Positions 1 to 9,880 of a DNA stretch of 64,000 nt are shown piece after piece. How positions within the stretch are numbered: position 1 is the first letter of the stretch; each line of letters starts with the position of its first letter. The stretch covers positions 186,001-250,000 of the forward strand of contig NZ_BLJQ01000005.1 of NCBI RefSeq assembly GCF_014132155.1. The letters run 5' to 3'. The notes beneath the pieces are model-generated. The model was not told where the DNA came from and did no database searches. It saw only the letters and a program-made list of their open reading frames with translations. The translations under genes and the position numbers were made by a program. This stretch comes from Gluconobacter sp. Gdi (GTDB lineage: Bacteria > Pseudomonadota > Alphaproteobacteria > Acetobacterales > Acetobacteraceae).

Positions 1-378
1 CCCAATCCCCCTGCCGTTGGCCTTCCATCCACCATCGGCCTAAGAACCGGCGCCTATTTCGGTATGATCGCTCTCTCGCTTTGCGCGGCAGCGGCATCCT
101 ATATGGTCAGCCGACCACTCATCCGGCGCCTGGGCCACTGGAACGGTGTGCTAGCCTCTCTCGGTGTCTTCATCATTTTGGTGGCCGCCGTACAAGCCGG
201 TATGCCTGATATCAATGAAGTTCCAACAGATTTCCCGGCAACAGTGCTCTGGCGTTTCCGCGAGGCAGCCTTGGGGATGCAGATCGTTCTGTGGGCTACG
301 ATCGGACTGCTCTTCGGGCCTCTGGCATCCCGTGTCCTGACGGTGGGCGCTGACAAACCTTTTGTACGCAACGGATAA
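1..378 (+). CDS. cbtA: Cobalt transporter subunit CbtA, C-terminal part (truncated by window edge)
   Basis: The reading frame is open from the first base, so the N-terminus lies outside the window. The visible 125 residues contain two hydrophobic segments (around IALSLCAAAASYMV and GVFIILVAAVQAG) and end with the tract EVPTDFPATVLWRFREAAL followed by a last membrane segment, which I recognise as the C-terminal signature of CbtA. CbtA is an integral membrane protein thought to take up cobalt for cobalamin synthesis. bluB follows after three bases, so the two are probably co-transcribed, which supports the cobalt assignment. Family identity is from memory of the motif, without a search. Confidence 0.75.
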   Translation, partial: PNPPAVGLPSTIGLRTGAYFGMIALSLCAAAASYMVSRPLIRRLGHWNGVLASLGVFIILVAAVQAGMPDINEVPTDFPATVLWRFREAALGMQIVLWATIGLLFGPLASRVLTVGADKPFVRNG

Positions 379-381
379 ACC

Positions 382-1020
382 ATGACGGTACCAGCCTTTT
401 CAGACGATTTCAGAAAAGATCTGGAGCGCCTTTTCACATGGCGTCGGGATGCGCGACATTTCCAACGGAATCCTCTGCCCGTATCAGTGCTCGATGATCT
501 CCTGCATGCATCGACCCTGGCGCCTTCCGTTGGTTTGAGTGAGCCATGGCGCTTCGTGCTCGTTGAAAACCCAGAGCGAAAAGCCGCCGTTCGGAAGAGC
601 TTTGAAACCTGTAACCGGGAAGCCCTTCAGGGATATGAAGGCGAACAAGCAGCATCCTATGCGATGCTCAAACTGGCCGGATTAGATGATGCCCCGCATC
701 ATGTCGCGGTCTTCTGCGAAACATTCCCGGATCAAGGGCATGGTCTTGGACGTGCGACCATGCCGGAAACAACGACCTGGTCCGCTGTGATGGCTATCCA
801 TACGTTTTGGCTGGCTGCAACGGCGGCAGGTGTTGGGCTGGGCTGGGTCTCCATTCTTGAGCCCGAGCACGTGTCAGACCTCCTCGATGCCGAGCCGGGA
901 TGGAACCTTATCGCGTATCTTTGCATCGGATATCCTGCAGCCCATGCCAAAACGCCAGAACTGGAGCGCATGGGCTGGGAAACAAGAAACCCGGACCGAC
1001 GTGAGTGGATCAAACGCTGA
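382..1020 (+). CDS. bluB: 5,6-dimethylbenzimidazole synthase BluB
   Basis: A 212-residue protein of the flavin-dependent nitroreductase-like fold, the usual BluB length. BluB cleaves reduced FMN with oxygen to give 5,6-dimethylbenzimidazole, the lower ligand of vitamin B12. Characteristic stretches are RRDARHFQRNPLP near the N-terminus (phosphate and flavin contacts), LAPSVGLSEPWRFV around residue 50, GRATMPETTTWSAVMAI near 125 and AGVGLGWVSIL near 150, all typical of BluB rather than general nitroreductases. It starts three bases after cbtA and its end overlaps the end of the convergent phosphatase gene by 11 bases. The setting is cobalt uptake and B12 lower-ligand synthesis. Confidence 0.92.
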   Translation: MTVPAFSDDFRKDLERLFTWRRDARHFQRNPLPVSVLDDLLHASTLAPSVGLSEPWRFVLVENPERKAAVRKSFETCNREALQGYEGEQAASYAMLKLAGLDDAPHHVAVFCETFPDQGHGLGRATMPETTTWSAVMAIHTFWLAATAAGVGLGWVSILEPEHVSDLLDAEPGWNLIAYLCIGYPAAHAKTPELERMGWETRNPDRREWIKR

Positions 1021-1561
1021 CGTAATGGAGCCTGCTGCTGCCCTGCGGCATTGAAGGTGCTAGCAGGTTGGCCCTCTCTCCTTTGGCAAGCCCATCAAGG
1101 AGACGAAGCGGGCCGCCGTGCGAAATGACTAACGCAGCCTTTCCGGCCTGAACGAGGTCTACCCAGAAAGACTGCACACGTTCCTGTAGCGCTCGGCCAC
1201 TTTCACCCTTGGGGGGAGAAAACCCTTCAGGATCTTCGGCCCAGCTATCGAGAGCCACACGCGGCACAACATTCCAGGATAGCCCTTCCCACTGGCCAAA
1301 ATTTAGTTCCAGTAACCGGTCATCCAAACGCAGCGGCCACCCGGTCTGTGCCTCAAGTCTTCGCGCGACAGACAGACACCGGGCCGATGGTGACGTGTAG
1401 ATAACGGAACAGCCGGCGCCCCTTGCAAGGGTCAGCAGACCAGCGGCCTGGGCCTCCCACCCCGCTCTGAGTTCCATTTCCTGTCGCCCGTAACAAAGGC
1501 CTTCACTTCCCTCAACGGGAGGATGGCGGGACAGGAGAACCGGAATGGTAAGAGTGGTCAT
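1010..1561 (-). CDS. cobC: Histidine phosphatase, probable alpha-ribazole phosphatase (CobC-like)
   Basis: A 183-residue phosphoglycerate-mutase-fold protein. The catalytic motif near the N-terminus reads SRHPP instead of RHG, followed by GLCYGR, a combination typical of CobC proteins. Downstream are LLELNFGQWEGLSW, carrying the acid residue, and VISHGGPLRLL with the second histidine. CobC removes the phosphate of alpha-ribazole-5'-phosphate in assembly of the cobalamin nucleotide loop. The ATG at 1561 is preferred over a TTG at 1597 because the family begins with a beta strand just before RHPP; neither has a clear ribosome site. It converges on bluB, another B12 gene. A general phosphoserine phosphatase role cannot be excluded. 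Confidence 0.72.
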   Translation of the reverse strand: MTTLTIPVLLSRHPPVEGSEGLCYGRQEMELRAGWEAQAAGLLTLARGAGCSVIYTSPSARCLSVARRLEAQTGWPLRLDDRLLELNFGQWEGLSWNVVPRVALDSWAEDPEGFSPPKGESGRALQERVQSFWVDLVQAGKAALVISHGGPLRLLDGLAKGERANLLAPSMPQGSSRLHYVSV

Positions 1562-1700
1562 TAATCGTAGATGGGGGTGCCACGCGTTTTCCGTCAACCA
1601 GCCAGTCCGATGATTTTATGCCATTTCCTGATCAGCAATACGATGTGTAAGGTGTGCCTCATCTCGTCAGACACGCGTTATGACAAAGACTGAGGACATG

Positions 1701-3419
1701 ATGCACAAACCTTCCCTTCGAAACCGGCTGAAATTGGCGACCGCTCTTGCCGCTTTCGCCATAGCTCCGCTCGCGACCGGCATTTCCGGAGCCTATGCAG
1801 CGTCTGACGCAGGCGCCTCCGGCCCTATCGACCCGGCTCGGATGTCGGAGACAATGCGGGTTCTGTCATCGGACTCATTTGAGGGACGTGCCCCTGGCAC
1901 CCCAGGTGAGGCCGTCACGGTCAAGTGGCTGATTGATCAGTATCAGAAGCTTGGACTGGAACCTGGCGGCGAAAATGGTGGATGGACGCAGAATGTCCCC
2001 ATGATCCGTACCCGCCCTGATCCGAAAGCGATCGCGACGATCAAGACACGGGGGCAGGCTGCTCTGCCGCTTCATCAGCTGACAGATATCGTCATGTCGA
2101 CGCTCCAGCCGATCGAGCGCCTTCAGCTGTCAAACGTCCCTCTGGTCTTCGTGGGCTATGGTGTGACGGCGCCGGAACGTCGCTGGAATGACTTCAAGCA
2201 GGTTGATCTGCACGGCAAGATTGCGGTCTTCCTGGTGAATGATCCTGATTTCGATGCTGGACCGGAAGAGCCTGTTGCTGGCCGCTTTGGTGGCAAGACC
2301 ATGACGTATTATGGCCGCTGGACCTACAAGTTTGAAGAAGCAGCCCGTCGCGGTGCAGCTGGAGCGCTGATCATTCATGATACTCCGGGCGCTTCCTATC
2401 CTTGGAGCACGGTCGTCGCACCTCAGGGTGAAGAGTATGACATTCTTCACGACGATAAGGACCTGAAGTCCGTACCGATGATCGGCTGGATCGAAGGCAA
2501 TGCAGCCAAAACATTGTTCGCACGGGCCGGGCTGGATCTTAACCGTCTGCGTCGTCAGGCGCGTTCGCCGGATTTCCATCCGGTCAATATTCATGACACG
2601 ACGCTTTCAGTGGACATGCCGGTCAAGGTCGATCACCTCCAGAGCCAGAACGTCATCGGCAAGATCACGGGTACGGATTATCCCGACGAAACTGTAATGT
2701 TCGGCGCGCACTGGGATGCGTTTGGCAAAAGCACCGATGCCGCAGGCAAGACCGTTATTCGGCGCGGAGCGATTGACGACGGCTCTGGTATTGCAGCCGT
2801 TCTGGAAATCGCACGGGCTTTCAAAAACGGGCCAAAGCCAAAACGGACTGTCAGTTTTGCTTCTTGGACCGGTGAAGAGCGCGGCCTTCTGGGATCGAGC
2901 TGGTATGTCGCACATCCGCTGGCACCGCTGGATAAGACTGCGGCCAACCTGACCATGGATGTGCTTCAGATGGCAGGCCCAGCTCATAATGCCTTCATTA
3001 TCGGCGCTGGACAGGATACTCTGCAGGACGACTTCGCAGCCGCAGCCCTCAAGCAGGGCCGTACAACCCAGCCGGAAACCATGCCAGAGCGCGGAGCCTT
3101 TTACCGTGCGGACCATCTGCCTTTCGCCCGGGCTGGTGTGCCCGTTCTCGCGGTTATGGATATGGCTGGCCCGTTCGATCTTCTTAAGGGTGGAACAGCC
3201 GCAGGCAGCAAGTGGCTGACGGCATATATGGCTTGCTATCATCAGGCCTGCGATGCCTGGAGCCCTGACTGGGACGTCCGAGGTGCGGCGCAGGACGTCG
3301 ATGTTGTCCGCCAGGTCGGATATAATGCGGCCTTCTCGCATGATTGGCCGACGTGGAAAGGTGGCTCCGAGTTCCGGGCTATCCGTGAAAAGAGCAACGA
3401 CGTTCGTTCAGCTCACTAA
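1701..3419 (+). CDS. Exported M28-family zinc aminopeptidase with PA domain
   Basis: About 572 residues with a cleavable signal peptide (basic RNRLK, hydrophobic core, GAYA cleavage region). A protease-associated insert around residues 120-270 precedes the peptidase core. Zinc ligands fit AHWDAF (about residue 336), IDDGSG (about 360), GEERGLLGS (about 392) and a late YHQACD. M28 enzymes release N-terminal residues from peptides in the periplasm. I prefer the ATG at 1701, with GAGG five bases upstream; an in-frame ATG exists at 1680. A hairpin follows the stop. Substrate specificity cannot be told from sequence. Confidence 0.88.
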   Translation: MHKPSLRNRLKLATALAAFAIAPLATGISGAYAASDAGASGPIDPARMSETMRVLSSDSFEGRAPGTPGEAVTVKWLIDQYQKLGLEPGGENGGWTQNVPMIRTRPDPKAIATIKTRGQAALPLHQLTDIVMSTLQPIERLQLSNVPLVFVGYGVTAPERRWNDFKQVDLHGKIAVFLVNDPDFDAGPEEPVAGRFGGKTMTYYGRWTYKFEEAARRGAAGALIIHDTPGASYPWSTVVAPQGEEYDILHDDKDLKSVPMIGWIEGNAAKTLFARAGLDLNRLRRQARSPDFHPVNIHDTTLSVDMPVKVDHLQSQNVIGKITGTDYPDETVMFGAHWDAFGKSTDAAGKTVIRRGAIDDGSGIAAVLEIARAFKNGPKPKRTVSFASWTGEERGLLGSSWYVAHPLAPLDKTAANLTMDVLQMAGPAHNAFIIGAGQDTLQDDFAAAALKQGRTTQPETMPERGAFYRADHLPFARAGVPVLAVMDMAGPFDLLKGGTAAGSKWLTAYMACYHQACDAWSPDWDVRGAAQDVDVVRQVGYNAAFSHDWPTWKGGSEFRAIREKSNDVRSAH

Positions 3420-3427
3420 ACTTCAGG

Positions 3428-3458
3428 TTCAGGCGGCTCGGAGAAAGAGCTGCCTGAA
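3428..3458 (+). terminator. Hairpin after the M28 peptidase gene
   Basis: Arms TTCAGGCGGCTC and GAGCTGCCTGAA pair over 12 positions with one G-U-type mismatch around a seven-base loop, nine bases after the stop codon, followed by a short T-run (ATTTTAA). Consistent with a factor-independent terminator of moderate strength. Confidence 0.6.
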
Positions 3459-3618
3459 GTCTGATTTTAAACGATATATTGTAGATTTCTCATTATCCGT
3501 TTCGTATTCAGGCCGCCCTTATTCAACCACACAGTAAGCCATTGTTGGCATCCTGCGCGCCTGAGAATTTGCGCGCCTTGAACAGAACACCTGCAACCCG
3601 TTCATAGATGAGATCGAG

Positions 3619-4524
3619 ATGGACAATCGCGTTGGCGAAATGCAGGTTTTCCTACGGGTAGTCGAAAGCGGCAGTTTCTCGGAAGCCGCCCGGCTGCTGG
3701 TCATGACGCCGTCAACCGTCAGCAAGCTCATTGCCAGAATTGAAGCCCGTCTGGGTGTCCGCCTGATCGAACGCTCGACCCGCCGCCTTTCCGTAACGCA
3801 GGAAGGACAGACCTATTATACGCGTGCTGTCAGCCTGATAGCGGATCTCGATGATATTGAACGTAGCCTCACAACGGGAACTATGCATCCCAGAGGGACG
3901 GTCCGGGTCAACGCGTCCGTTGCGTTCGGCACCCTTGGACTGGAGCCATTCCTCCCTGCGTTTTGGGATGCCTATCCGGATATTCTGATTGATCTCTCAC
4001 TTTCTGACGACGTAACAGACCTTTACCTTGACCGGACAGACGTGGCTTTCCGTGTCGGCCGACTGCAGGATTCAGGCCTCACAGTCCGTCACCTGGGGGC
4101 GGTGCCACGCAGGATTGTAGCCTCACCCACCTATCTTGAACGCCATGGAACGCCTCAGACCGTTGCGGATTTAGACAGCCATCAATGCCTTGGGTTTAAC
4201 TTCCAGCGCACAACCCCAGTCTGGCCGTTTCAGGAGAAAGGGCGGCTGATTGACCGGCGCGTGCACGGCCCCCTTCTGGCGAATAATGGTGAAACGGTAA
4301 GGCGTATGGCCCTGCAAGGCGTCGGCTTGGCACGGCTTGGGGAGTATCATGTCCGTGAAGACCTAAAGATTGGCCGCTTGGTTGAAGTTCTGAGTGATGC
4401 CACGATACAGGACGAAGAAGACATTCATGCCCTCTTCCCTGCAGGACATCAGAGCCCACCGCGAGTGCGTGCCTTTCTTGATTTCATGGTTCCGCGAATA
4501 CAGGATTATCTCAAGGTGCCTTGA
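3619..4524 (+). CDS. LysR-family transcriptional regulator
   Basis: 301 residues with an N-terminal winged helix-turn-helix (residues 1-65: [17 protein letters not shown], then [20 protein letters not shown] and [12 protein letters not shown]) and a C-terminal periplasmic-binding-protein-like effector domain (about 90-295). It belongs to the broad subgroup of single-substitution LysR proteins common in proteobacteria. Its last 14 bases overlap the end of the convergent BASS transporter gene. The effector is unknown; the adjacent transporter is a possible target, but LysR genes usually control a divergent neighbour and here the divergent neighbour is the M28 gene's 3' end. Confidence 0.9.
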   Translation: MDNRVGEMQVFLRVVESGSFSEAARLLVMTPSTVSKLIARIEARLGVRLIERSTRRLSVTQEGQTYYTRAVSLIADLDDIERSLTTGTMHPRGTVRVNASVAFGTLGLEPFLPAFWDAYPDILIDLSLSDDVTDLYLDRTDVAFRVGRLQDSGLTVRHLGAVPRRIVASPTYLERHGTPQTVADLDSHQCLGFNFQRTTPVWPFQEKGRLIDRRVHGPLLANNGETVRRMALQGVGLARLGEYHVREDLKIGRLVEVLSDATIQDEEDIHALFPAGHQSPPRVRAFLDFMVPRIQDYLKVP

Positions 4525-5458
4525 TCCGTGACGTGCCCTTACTGAGAGGCCGCGCGGCCCAGTATGCGGCCAGAACGGAGCCGGACACATTGTGCCAGAC
4601 GGAAAAAACTGCTCCTGGCAGCGCTGCAATGGGTGAGAAGTAAAGACGGCCCAGCGTTGCGGCGAGCGCCGAGTTCTGCATCCCGACTTCAAGCGCAAGC
4701 GTTCGGCAGACAGACTCATCGAAGCCCAGAAGCCTGCCGCCCCAGTATCCCCCCAACAAACCAATAGCGTTATGCAGAATAACGCCCAGGATCAGGAGGG
4801 GACCTGCTTGAGCCAAGGAGGGACCGGCGCCAGCGACTACGCAACCAATGATCAGCAAAATGGACACCATGGCCACGGGTGGCAAGGCGCTCTCAATCCG
4901 CTGGATGGTCCGATGCCACAGCGTGTTGACGATCACACCGGCAAAAACCGGTAACGCAACCATGGTAATGATGCTTCGAAACAGCCCCCAGCTATCAACA
5001 GAGACACCCGCAGACACATACAGCCGTGTCAGTAACGGTGTTGCAAAAATTCCTACCAAAGTAGACAGCGCACTAATACTGACGGACAACGCGACGTCCC
5101 CCTTGGAGAGAAAAATCATCACATTGGAGGCTGTGCCGCTAGAGACACAGCCCACAAGAACCATGCCTGTCGCCAGACCGGGAGGCATACCGAGCAGATG
5201 CGCAATACCCCATGCTGCCAAAGGCATGACGAGATAATGCAATCCTACACCTGCCAGAACAGGATAAGGGCGCCGGGCAATGCGGGAAAAATCCTGCACT
5301 GTCAGAGACACACCCATCGTAAACATGATAAACGCGAGCAGCGGTGTGATGACCGGCAACAGTTTCAAGAACGGCGCGGGAAGCACGATGGCTGCCAGCG
5401 AGACCAGAATGGCCCAGACCGGGAAAAGGCGCGTCATCATCTGGCGGAGCGTCTCCAT
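4511..5458 (-). CDS. Bile acid:sodium symporter family (BASS) transporter
   Basis: 315 residues, almost entirely hydrophobic, with about nine to ten predicted membrane segments and the family stretches [38 protein letters not shown] and [16 protein letters not shown]. Members are sodium-coupled carriers of organic anions (bile acids, pantoate, keto-acids) across the inner membrane. The start at 5458 places a hydrophobic first segment shortly after a short charged leader. The 3' end overlaps the LysR gene. The substrate is not predictable from what can be seen. Confidence 0.87.
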   Translation of the reverse strand: METLRQMMTRLFPVWAILVSLAAIVLPAPFLKLLPVITPLLAFIMFTMGVSLTVQDFSRIARRPYPVLAGVGLHYLVMPLAAWGIAHLLGMPPGLATGMVLVGCVSSGTASNVMIFLSKGDVALSVSISALSTLVGIFATPLLTRLYVSAGVSVDSWGLFRSIITMVALPVFAGVIVNTLWHRTIQRIESALPPVAMVSILLIIGCVVAGAGPSLAQAGPLLILGVILHNAIGLLGGYWGGRLLGFDESVCRTLALEVGMQNSALAATLGRLYFSPIAALPGAVFSVWHNVSGSVLAAYWAARPLSKGTSRIKAP

Positions 5459-5525
5459 TGTTAGAACACGGGTAAGGTAACGTTCCTCATACCGTCATCC
5501 TGCCTACTTGGGAAAATGATGGCCG

Positions 5526-5978
5526 TCAGATCGGCAATTCGGGATCGGCCTTAACCTCTTCCATGACGGTATAGGTGTGCGTCTGCCGAACCCCCGGAAG
5601 CCGGGTCAGGGTTTTCCCCAGAAAATTACGATATGCGGTCATATCCTTGACCCGCGCCTTCACCAGATAGTCGAACCCGCCCGCAACCATATAACACTCA
5701 CTGACCTGAGGAATGGTTTTGAGTGCCTTGGAAAATGCCTCGAAAATATCCGGACTGGTCCGATCCAGCGTGACCTGAATGAAAACAAGCAGCCCAAGAT
5801 TGACGGTTTCAGGGTCAAGACGGGCCATATAACCGCGGATTACCCCATTTTGCTCCAGCTTTTTGACGCGCTCCAGCGTAGCGGCCGGGCTGAGATGAAT
5901 CTGCCGTGACAGATCAATGTTCGTGATGCGGCCATCCTTCTGAAGAAACCTCAGAATTCTGCGATCTATGTCATCCAC
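5526..5978 (-). CDS. putR: Lrp/AsnC-family regulator, probable proline-responsive activator of putA
   Basis: 150 residues: N-terminal helix-turn-helix (DDIDRRILRFLQKDGRI, then LSRQIHLSPAATLERVKKLE) and C-terminal RAM/ligand domain (about 65-145, including VSECYMVAGGFDYLVKARV and GVRQTHTYTVMEEVK). Lrp-family proteins form octamers that bind DNA in response to amino acids. The gene is divergent from putA with 136 bases between start codons, the arrangement known for PutR in alphaproteobacteria such as Agrobacterium and Rhodobacter, where PutR activates putA with proline. PutA here lacks its own DNA-binding domain, which makes a separate regulator necessary. The symbol is by analogy. Confidence 0.82.
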   Translation of the reverse strand: MDDIDRRILRFLQKDGRITNIDLSRQIHLSPAATLERVKKLEQNGVIRGYMARLDPETVNLGLLVFIQVTLDRTSPDIFEAFSKALKTIPQVSECYMVAGGFDYLVKARVKDMTAYRNFLGKTLTRLPGVRQTHTYTVMEEVKADPELPI

Positions 5979-6008
5979 TTCGCACCACCTGCTAAATATA
6001 ATTTTCCA

Positions 6009-6030
6009 TAAATTCGATAAACCGAATTTA
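6009..6030. promoter_or_regulatory. Perfect inverted repeat in the lrp-putA intergenic region, likely operator
   Basis: TAAATTCG and CGAATTTA form a perfect 8-base inverted repeat with a six-base AT-rich spacer, about 31 bases before the regulator start and about 85 bases before the putA ATG. A further half-site-like AATTCG follows at 6030-6035. Lrp-type proteins bind AT-rich dyads of this size in divergent control regions. Confidence 0.6.
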
Positions 6031-6114
6031 ATTCGTCGTCTCCCTTAAAATACCAGAACCTGTTTCGCAAACGTTTCAATATCTGTGAGAGACCATCAGA
6101 ACAGCGGTATCCTC

Positions 6115-9100
6115 ATGACCTCACCTTTCGCGTCCCTTGCAGCCATCGTTCCGCCGCGGTCTCCGCTACGTCAGGCCATCACCGACCATACCCGTGTAGC
6201 GGAAGCCCCCCGGGTGACGGAGCTTTCACGTGAAGCTCGCCTTGAGGGCGATCAGACCGCCCTCGCCCGTCAGACAGCGAGGCGTTTGGTCGAAGCTCTT
6301 CGTCAAGGCCGCAGTAGCGGTATCGTTCAGGATCTGGTGCAGGAATACGATCTCTCCTCTCAGGAGGGTGTCGCCCTGATGTGCCTGGCGGAGGCCCTGC
6401 TTCGTATCCCTGACCTTCCCACGCGTGACGCTCTCATTCGCGACAAGATTGGGAACGGTCAGTGGCATGAGCATATCAGTCGCAAGTCCTCCCTGTTCGT
6501 AAACGCAGCGACCTGGGGACTGGTCGTCTCAGGCAAGGTCCTGTCGACGGAAGAGACGAAAGCGCTGCCGGGAAGCCTCAAACGCCTGATCGGACGGTGC
6601 GGTGAGCCTGTGATCCGCAAGGGCGTCGATATGGCAATGCGCATGATGGGTGAGCAGTTCGTAACCGGCCAAACCATCGCGAACGCGCTCGAAAACAGCA
6701 AACCCCTCGTCGCAAAAGGCTTCCGTTACTCCTACGACATGCTGGGAGAAGCTGCCACGACCATGGCGGACGCTGATCGGTATTACCGTGATTATGAAAC
6801 AGCTATTCACGCCATTGGCCAGGCATCAGCAGGCGCTGGCGCCTATCAAGGCCCGGGTATTTCAGTCAAGCTGTCTGCCCTTCATCCGCGCTATAGCCGC
6901 CTCCAGAGGGAACGCGTTCTCGCCGAGTTGGGCCCTCGCCTGACAGCACTTGCGCGCCGTGCCTGTCACTATGACATCGGCTTCAACATCGATGCTGAAG
7001 AGACAGACCGGCTGGAGCTCTCTCTGGACCTACTGGAAACGCTTTGTTTCGACCCAGCCCTGAAAGACTGGAAGGGCATTGGCTTCGTAGTCCAAGCTTA
7101 TCAGAAGCGTGCGCCGTTCGTACTCGACTGGGTGATTGATCTGGCACGTCGCACAAATCACCGTCTGATGGTCCGACTGGTTAAGGGTGCCTATTGGGAC
7201 AGTGAAATCAAACGTGCCCAGGTCGATGGGATGGACGATTTCCCGCTCTTCACGCAGAAGATCCATACCGACATTTCCTACATTGCCTGCGCCAAGAAGC
7301 TTCTGGCTGCTCCAGACGCCATTTTCCCACAGTTTGCAACACATAACGCGCAAACACTGGCCAGCATTTACGCCTTGGCTGGCCCGAATTTCACGACTGA
7401 GTCCTATGAGTTTCAATGCCTGCACGGCATGGGAGAAACGCTGTACAAAGAAGTTGTTGGTCCGGAAAAGCTGAATCGGCCTGTCCGTGTCTATGCTCCT
7501 GTGGGCACGCATGAAACGCTCTTGGCCTATCTCGTACGCCGTCTACTGGAAAATGGCGCGAATTCGTCCTTTGTGAACCGAATTCAGGATCCTGCAATTT
7601 CAGTGGAAGAGCTGATTACCGACCCAGTCACGCTCTCCGCCAATGCCCTCCCGAGCACCCTGCACCTACCAAGCGATCTTTTCCAGCCTGAGCGTGAAAA
7701 CTCGCATGGGCTGGATCTTGCAGACGAAAACACTCTGAAAACACTTGGTGTTGCCCTGAATAAGGAGGCCTCATTTGGTGAAACCGCGGGCGAAGATGTT
7801 GTTAATCCCGCCGACAAGTCAGATGTCATTGGGTATATCAAACCCACGGCTGTCGAAAGCGTAGGGGCTGTCATCAGCAAAGCCGTCACAGGTTTTGATG
7901 TCTGGAAGAACACACCAGTCTTCGAGCGCGCTATATGTCTGGAGAAGGCCGCTCAGAGCCTCGAAGACGAGATGCCCAGACTGATGGGACTGATTATCCG
8001 GGAAGCCGGAAAAACTCTCGCCAACGCCGTGTCTGAAATCCGCGAAGCTGTAGATTTTCTACGCTATTATGCTGCCCAGATCCGCCGCGAATTTACTGCT
8101 GACAATGCTGCCCCACTGGGACCCGTCGTCTGCATTAGCCCCTGGAACTTCCCTCTCGCCATTTTTCTGGGGCAGGTTTCTGCTTCCCTGGCAGCCGGGA
8201 ACAGCGTTCTCGCCAAACCAGCGGAAGAAACACCTCTCATTGCGCAAGAAGCTATCCGCATTCTCCATGATGCCGGAGTGCCAGCAGAAGCCTTACAGCT
8301 TGTACCAGGTGGCGGCGAAATCGGAGCGGCGCTTGTCGCCGATCCCCGCATAACCGGCGTTCTGTTCACGGGCTCGACGGAAGTCGCAAGGCTGATCCAA
8401 AAGCAGCTTGCCGGACGCCTGAATGCAGATGGCACACCTATTCCTCTGATTGCCGAAACGGGCGGCCAGAATGCACTTGTTGTGGACAGCTCAGCTCTGT
8501 CTGAACAGGTCGTCGGGGATGTGCTATCTTCCGCCTTTGACAGTGCCGGACAGCGATGCAGCGCACTCCGGGTACTATGCCTGCAAAACGATAGCGCAGA
8601 TCGTGTTCTGACGATGCTCAAAGGGGCGATGGCAGAACTGCGTACGGGAAATCCAGCTCTCCCGCAGACAGATGTCGGGCCAGTCATCACAGAAGAGGCT
8701 CAGAGCGGAATTCTCAGCCATATTAAAGACATGCGCGCTCGTGGTTTTTCGATCCATCAGTCTGCAATTTCTGAAGAGTGCGCAAACGGGACCTTTGTGC
8801 CGCCGACACTGATCGAAATCGACAGTTTGTCAGCTCTGCGCCGCGAGGTGTTTGGGCCGGTTCTGCATGTCGTCAGATATCGCCGCGAAGAGCGCTCGCA
8901 GTTGATAGCAGCCATCAATAACACTGGATATGCCTTGACCTTCGGCGTTCACTCACGCATCGACAGTACGATTGACGACCTTAAAGCCACCTCAGATGCG
9001 GGAAATATCTACGTCAACCGCAATCTGGTGGGCGCCGTCGTCGGATCTCAGCCGTTTGGGGGGCACGGCCTTTCTGGAACAGGCCCGAAGGCAGGTGGGC

Positions 9101-9681
9101 CGCTTTACCTGCGTCGCCTTCTGTCCCGACGCCCTGAAGGTGCTCTGGCGCACCATGACCTGCCAGTTGTTCTGAATTTTGCCGGGCAGTGGTTAAGGGC
9201 CATAGCACCAGACTTCAGAGCCGTTGTGCCTGCCGGAACGCCTTTGGGAACAACCCTTTCCCTCCCCGGCCCTGTCGGAGAAGACAACGTTTACACTTTG
9301 GCAGCACGAGGCACCGTGCTGTGTGCAGGGCCTACACTCGAGAATCTGTGTCAGCAAATCACAGATGCCCTTTCCACTGGGAATGCCTGTGCGATCCCTG
9401 CGGAAATCTGGCGCCGTCTACCCCCACCGCCTGCGGCCCTCGGAGACTCTATCCTACCACTATCAACAGACATTCAGGTGGATGTAGCGCTGTGCAATGG
9501 CAATGCAACAGACCGTAAGCGGGTCTTGTCAGCACTGGAACGTAAAGACGGACCAGTAGTCTGCCTGCACACACCAGATGCAGACGGACGTTACCCACTG
9601 GAATGGCTGGTTCAGGAGCGGGCCTGTAGCACCAACACAACGGCTGCTGGCGGAAATGCAGCTCTTATGGCGACCGTTTAG
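6115..9681 (+). CDS. putA: Bifunctional PutA: proline dehydrogenase / L-glutamate-gamma-semialdehyde dehydrogenase
   Basis: 1188 residues from the ATG at 6115; a GTG at 6085 would add ten residues and neither has a strong ribosome site. The enzyme oxidises proline to glutamate in two steps with channelled intermediate. The FAD barrel (about residues 110-480) shows RLVKGAYWDSEIKRAQ near 355 and a late RRLLENGANSSFVNRI. The NAD-dependent aldehyde dehydrogenase half (about 550-1010) shows CISPWNFPLAIF, the general-base Glu in AETGGQN (about 781) and the nucleophile Cys in GQRCSALR (about 814). A C-terminal extension follows. No ribbon-helix-helix domain precedes the barrel, so this is the bifunctional form, regulated in trans, probably by the divergent Lrp protein. 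Confidence 0.96.
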   Translation: MTSPFASLAAIVPPRSPLRQAITDHTRVAEAPRVTELSREARLEGDQTALARQTARRLVEALRQGRSSGIVQDLVQEYDLSSQEGVALMCLAEALLRIPDLPTRDALIRDKIGNGQWHEHISRKSSLFVNAATWGLVVSGKVLSTEETKALPGSLKRLIGRCGEPVIRKGVDMAMRMMGEQFVTGQTIANALENSKPLVAKGFRYSYDMLGEAATTMADADRYYRDYETAIHAIGQASAGAGAYQGPGISVKLSALHPRYSRLQRERVLAELGPRLTALARRACHYDIGFNIDAEETDRLELSLDLLETLCFDPALKDWKGIGFVVQAYQKRAPFVLDWVIDLARRTNHRLMVRLVKGAYWDSEIKRAQVDGMDDFPLFTQKIHTDISYIACAKKLLAAPDAIFPQFATHNAQTLASIYALAGPNFTTESYEFQCLHGMGETLYKEVVGPEKLNRPVRVYAPVGTHETLLAYLVRRLLENGANSSFVNRIQDPAISVEELITDPVTLSANALPSTLHLPSDLFQPERENSHGLDLADENTLKTLGVALNKEASFGETAGEDVVNPADKSDVIGYIKPTAVESVGAVISKAVTGFDVWKNTPVFERAICLEKAAQSLEDEMPRLMGLIIREAGKTLANAVSEIREAVDFLRYYAAQIRREFTADNAAPLGPVVCISPWNFPLAIFLGQVSASLAAGNSVLAKPAEETPLIAQEAIRILHDAGVPAEALQLVPGGGEIGAALVADPRITGVLFTGSTEVARLIQKQLAGRLNADGTPIPLIAETGGQNALVVDSSALSEQVVGDVLSSAFDSAGQRCSALRVLCLQNDSADRVLTMLKGAMAELRTGNPALPQTDVGPVITEEAQSGILSHIKDMRARGFSIHQSAISEECANGTFVPPTLIEIDSLSALRREVFGPVLHVVRYRREERSQLIAAINNTGYALTFGVHSRIDSTIDDLKATSDAGNIYVNRNLVGAVVGSQPFGGHGLSGTGPKAGGPLYLRRLLSRRPEGALAHHDLPVVLNFAGQWLRAIAPDFRAVVPAGTPLGTTLSLPGPVGEDNVYTLAARGTVLCAGPTLENLCQQITDALSTGNACAIPAEIWRRLPPPPAALGDSILPLSTDIQVDVALCNGNATDRKRVLSALERKDGPVVCLHTPDADGRYPLEWLVQERACSTNTTAAGGNAALMATV

Positions 9682-9732
9682 TATTCACGCCCCAACACGA
9701 GACATACTACCATCGTGGTCATACAGGCTGCG

Positions 9733-9781
9733 GTGGGAGGTCTTGGTTTAAAGAGACAGACGCATCAAACCTGCCTCCCAC
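9733..9781 (+). terminator. Hairpin downstream of putA
   Basis: GTGGGAGG (9733-9740) pairs with CCTCCCAC (9774-9781), and the pairing can be extended inward by GGTTT/AAACC. The right arm is followed by TTTC. The loop is long and the T-run short, so this may be a terminator or a post-transcriptional structure in the 199-base gap before the aminopeptidase gene. Confidence 0.45.
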
Positions 9782-9880
9782 TTTCATGTCAGGACCGAGT
9801 GTGCGACCCTTGCGCCACCATTGAAACAAAGCGTTACGCTGTTTCTTCAATATTCTGACTGATTAAGGATACGCATCGTT

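Noticed and set aside
6115-9681. Trifunctional PutA with DNA-binding domain
   Set aside because: No ribbon-helix-helix precedes the dehydrogenase barrel, the protein is shorter than trifunctional forms, and a separate Lrp regulator is present.
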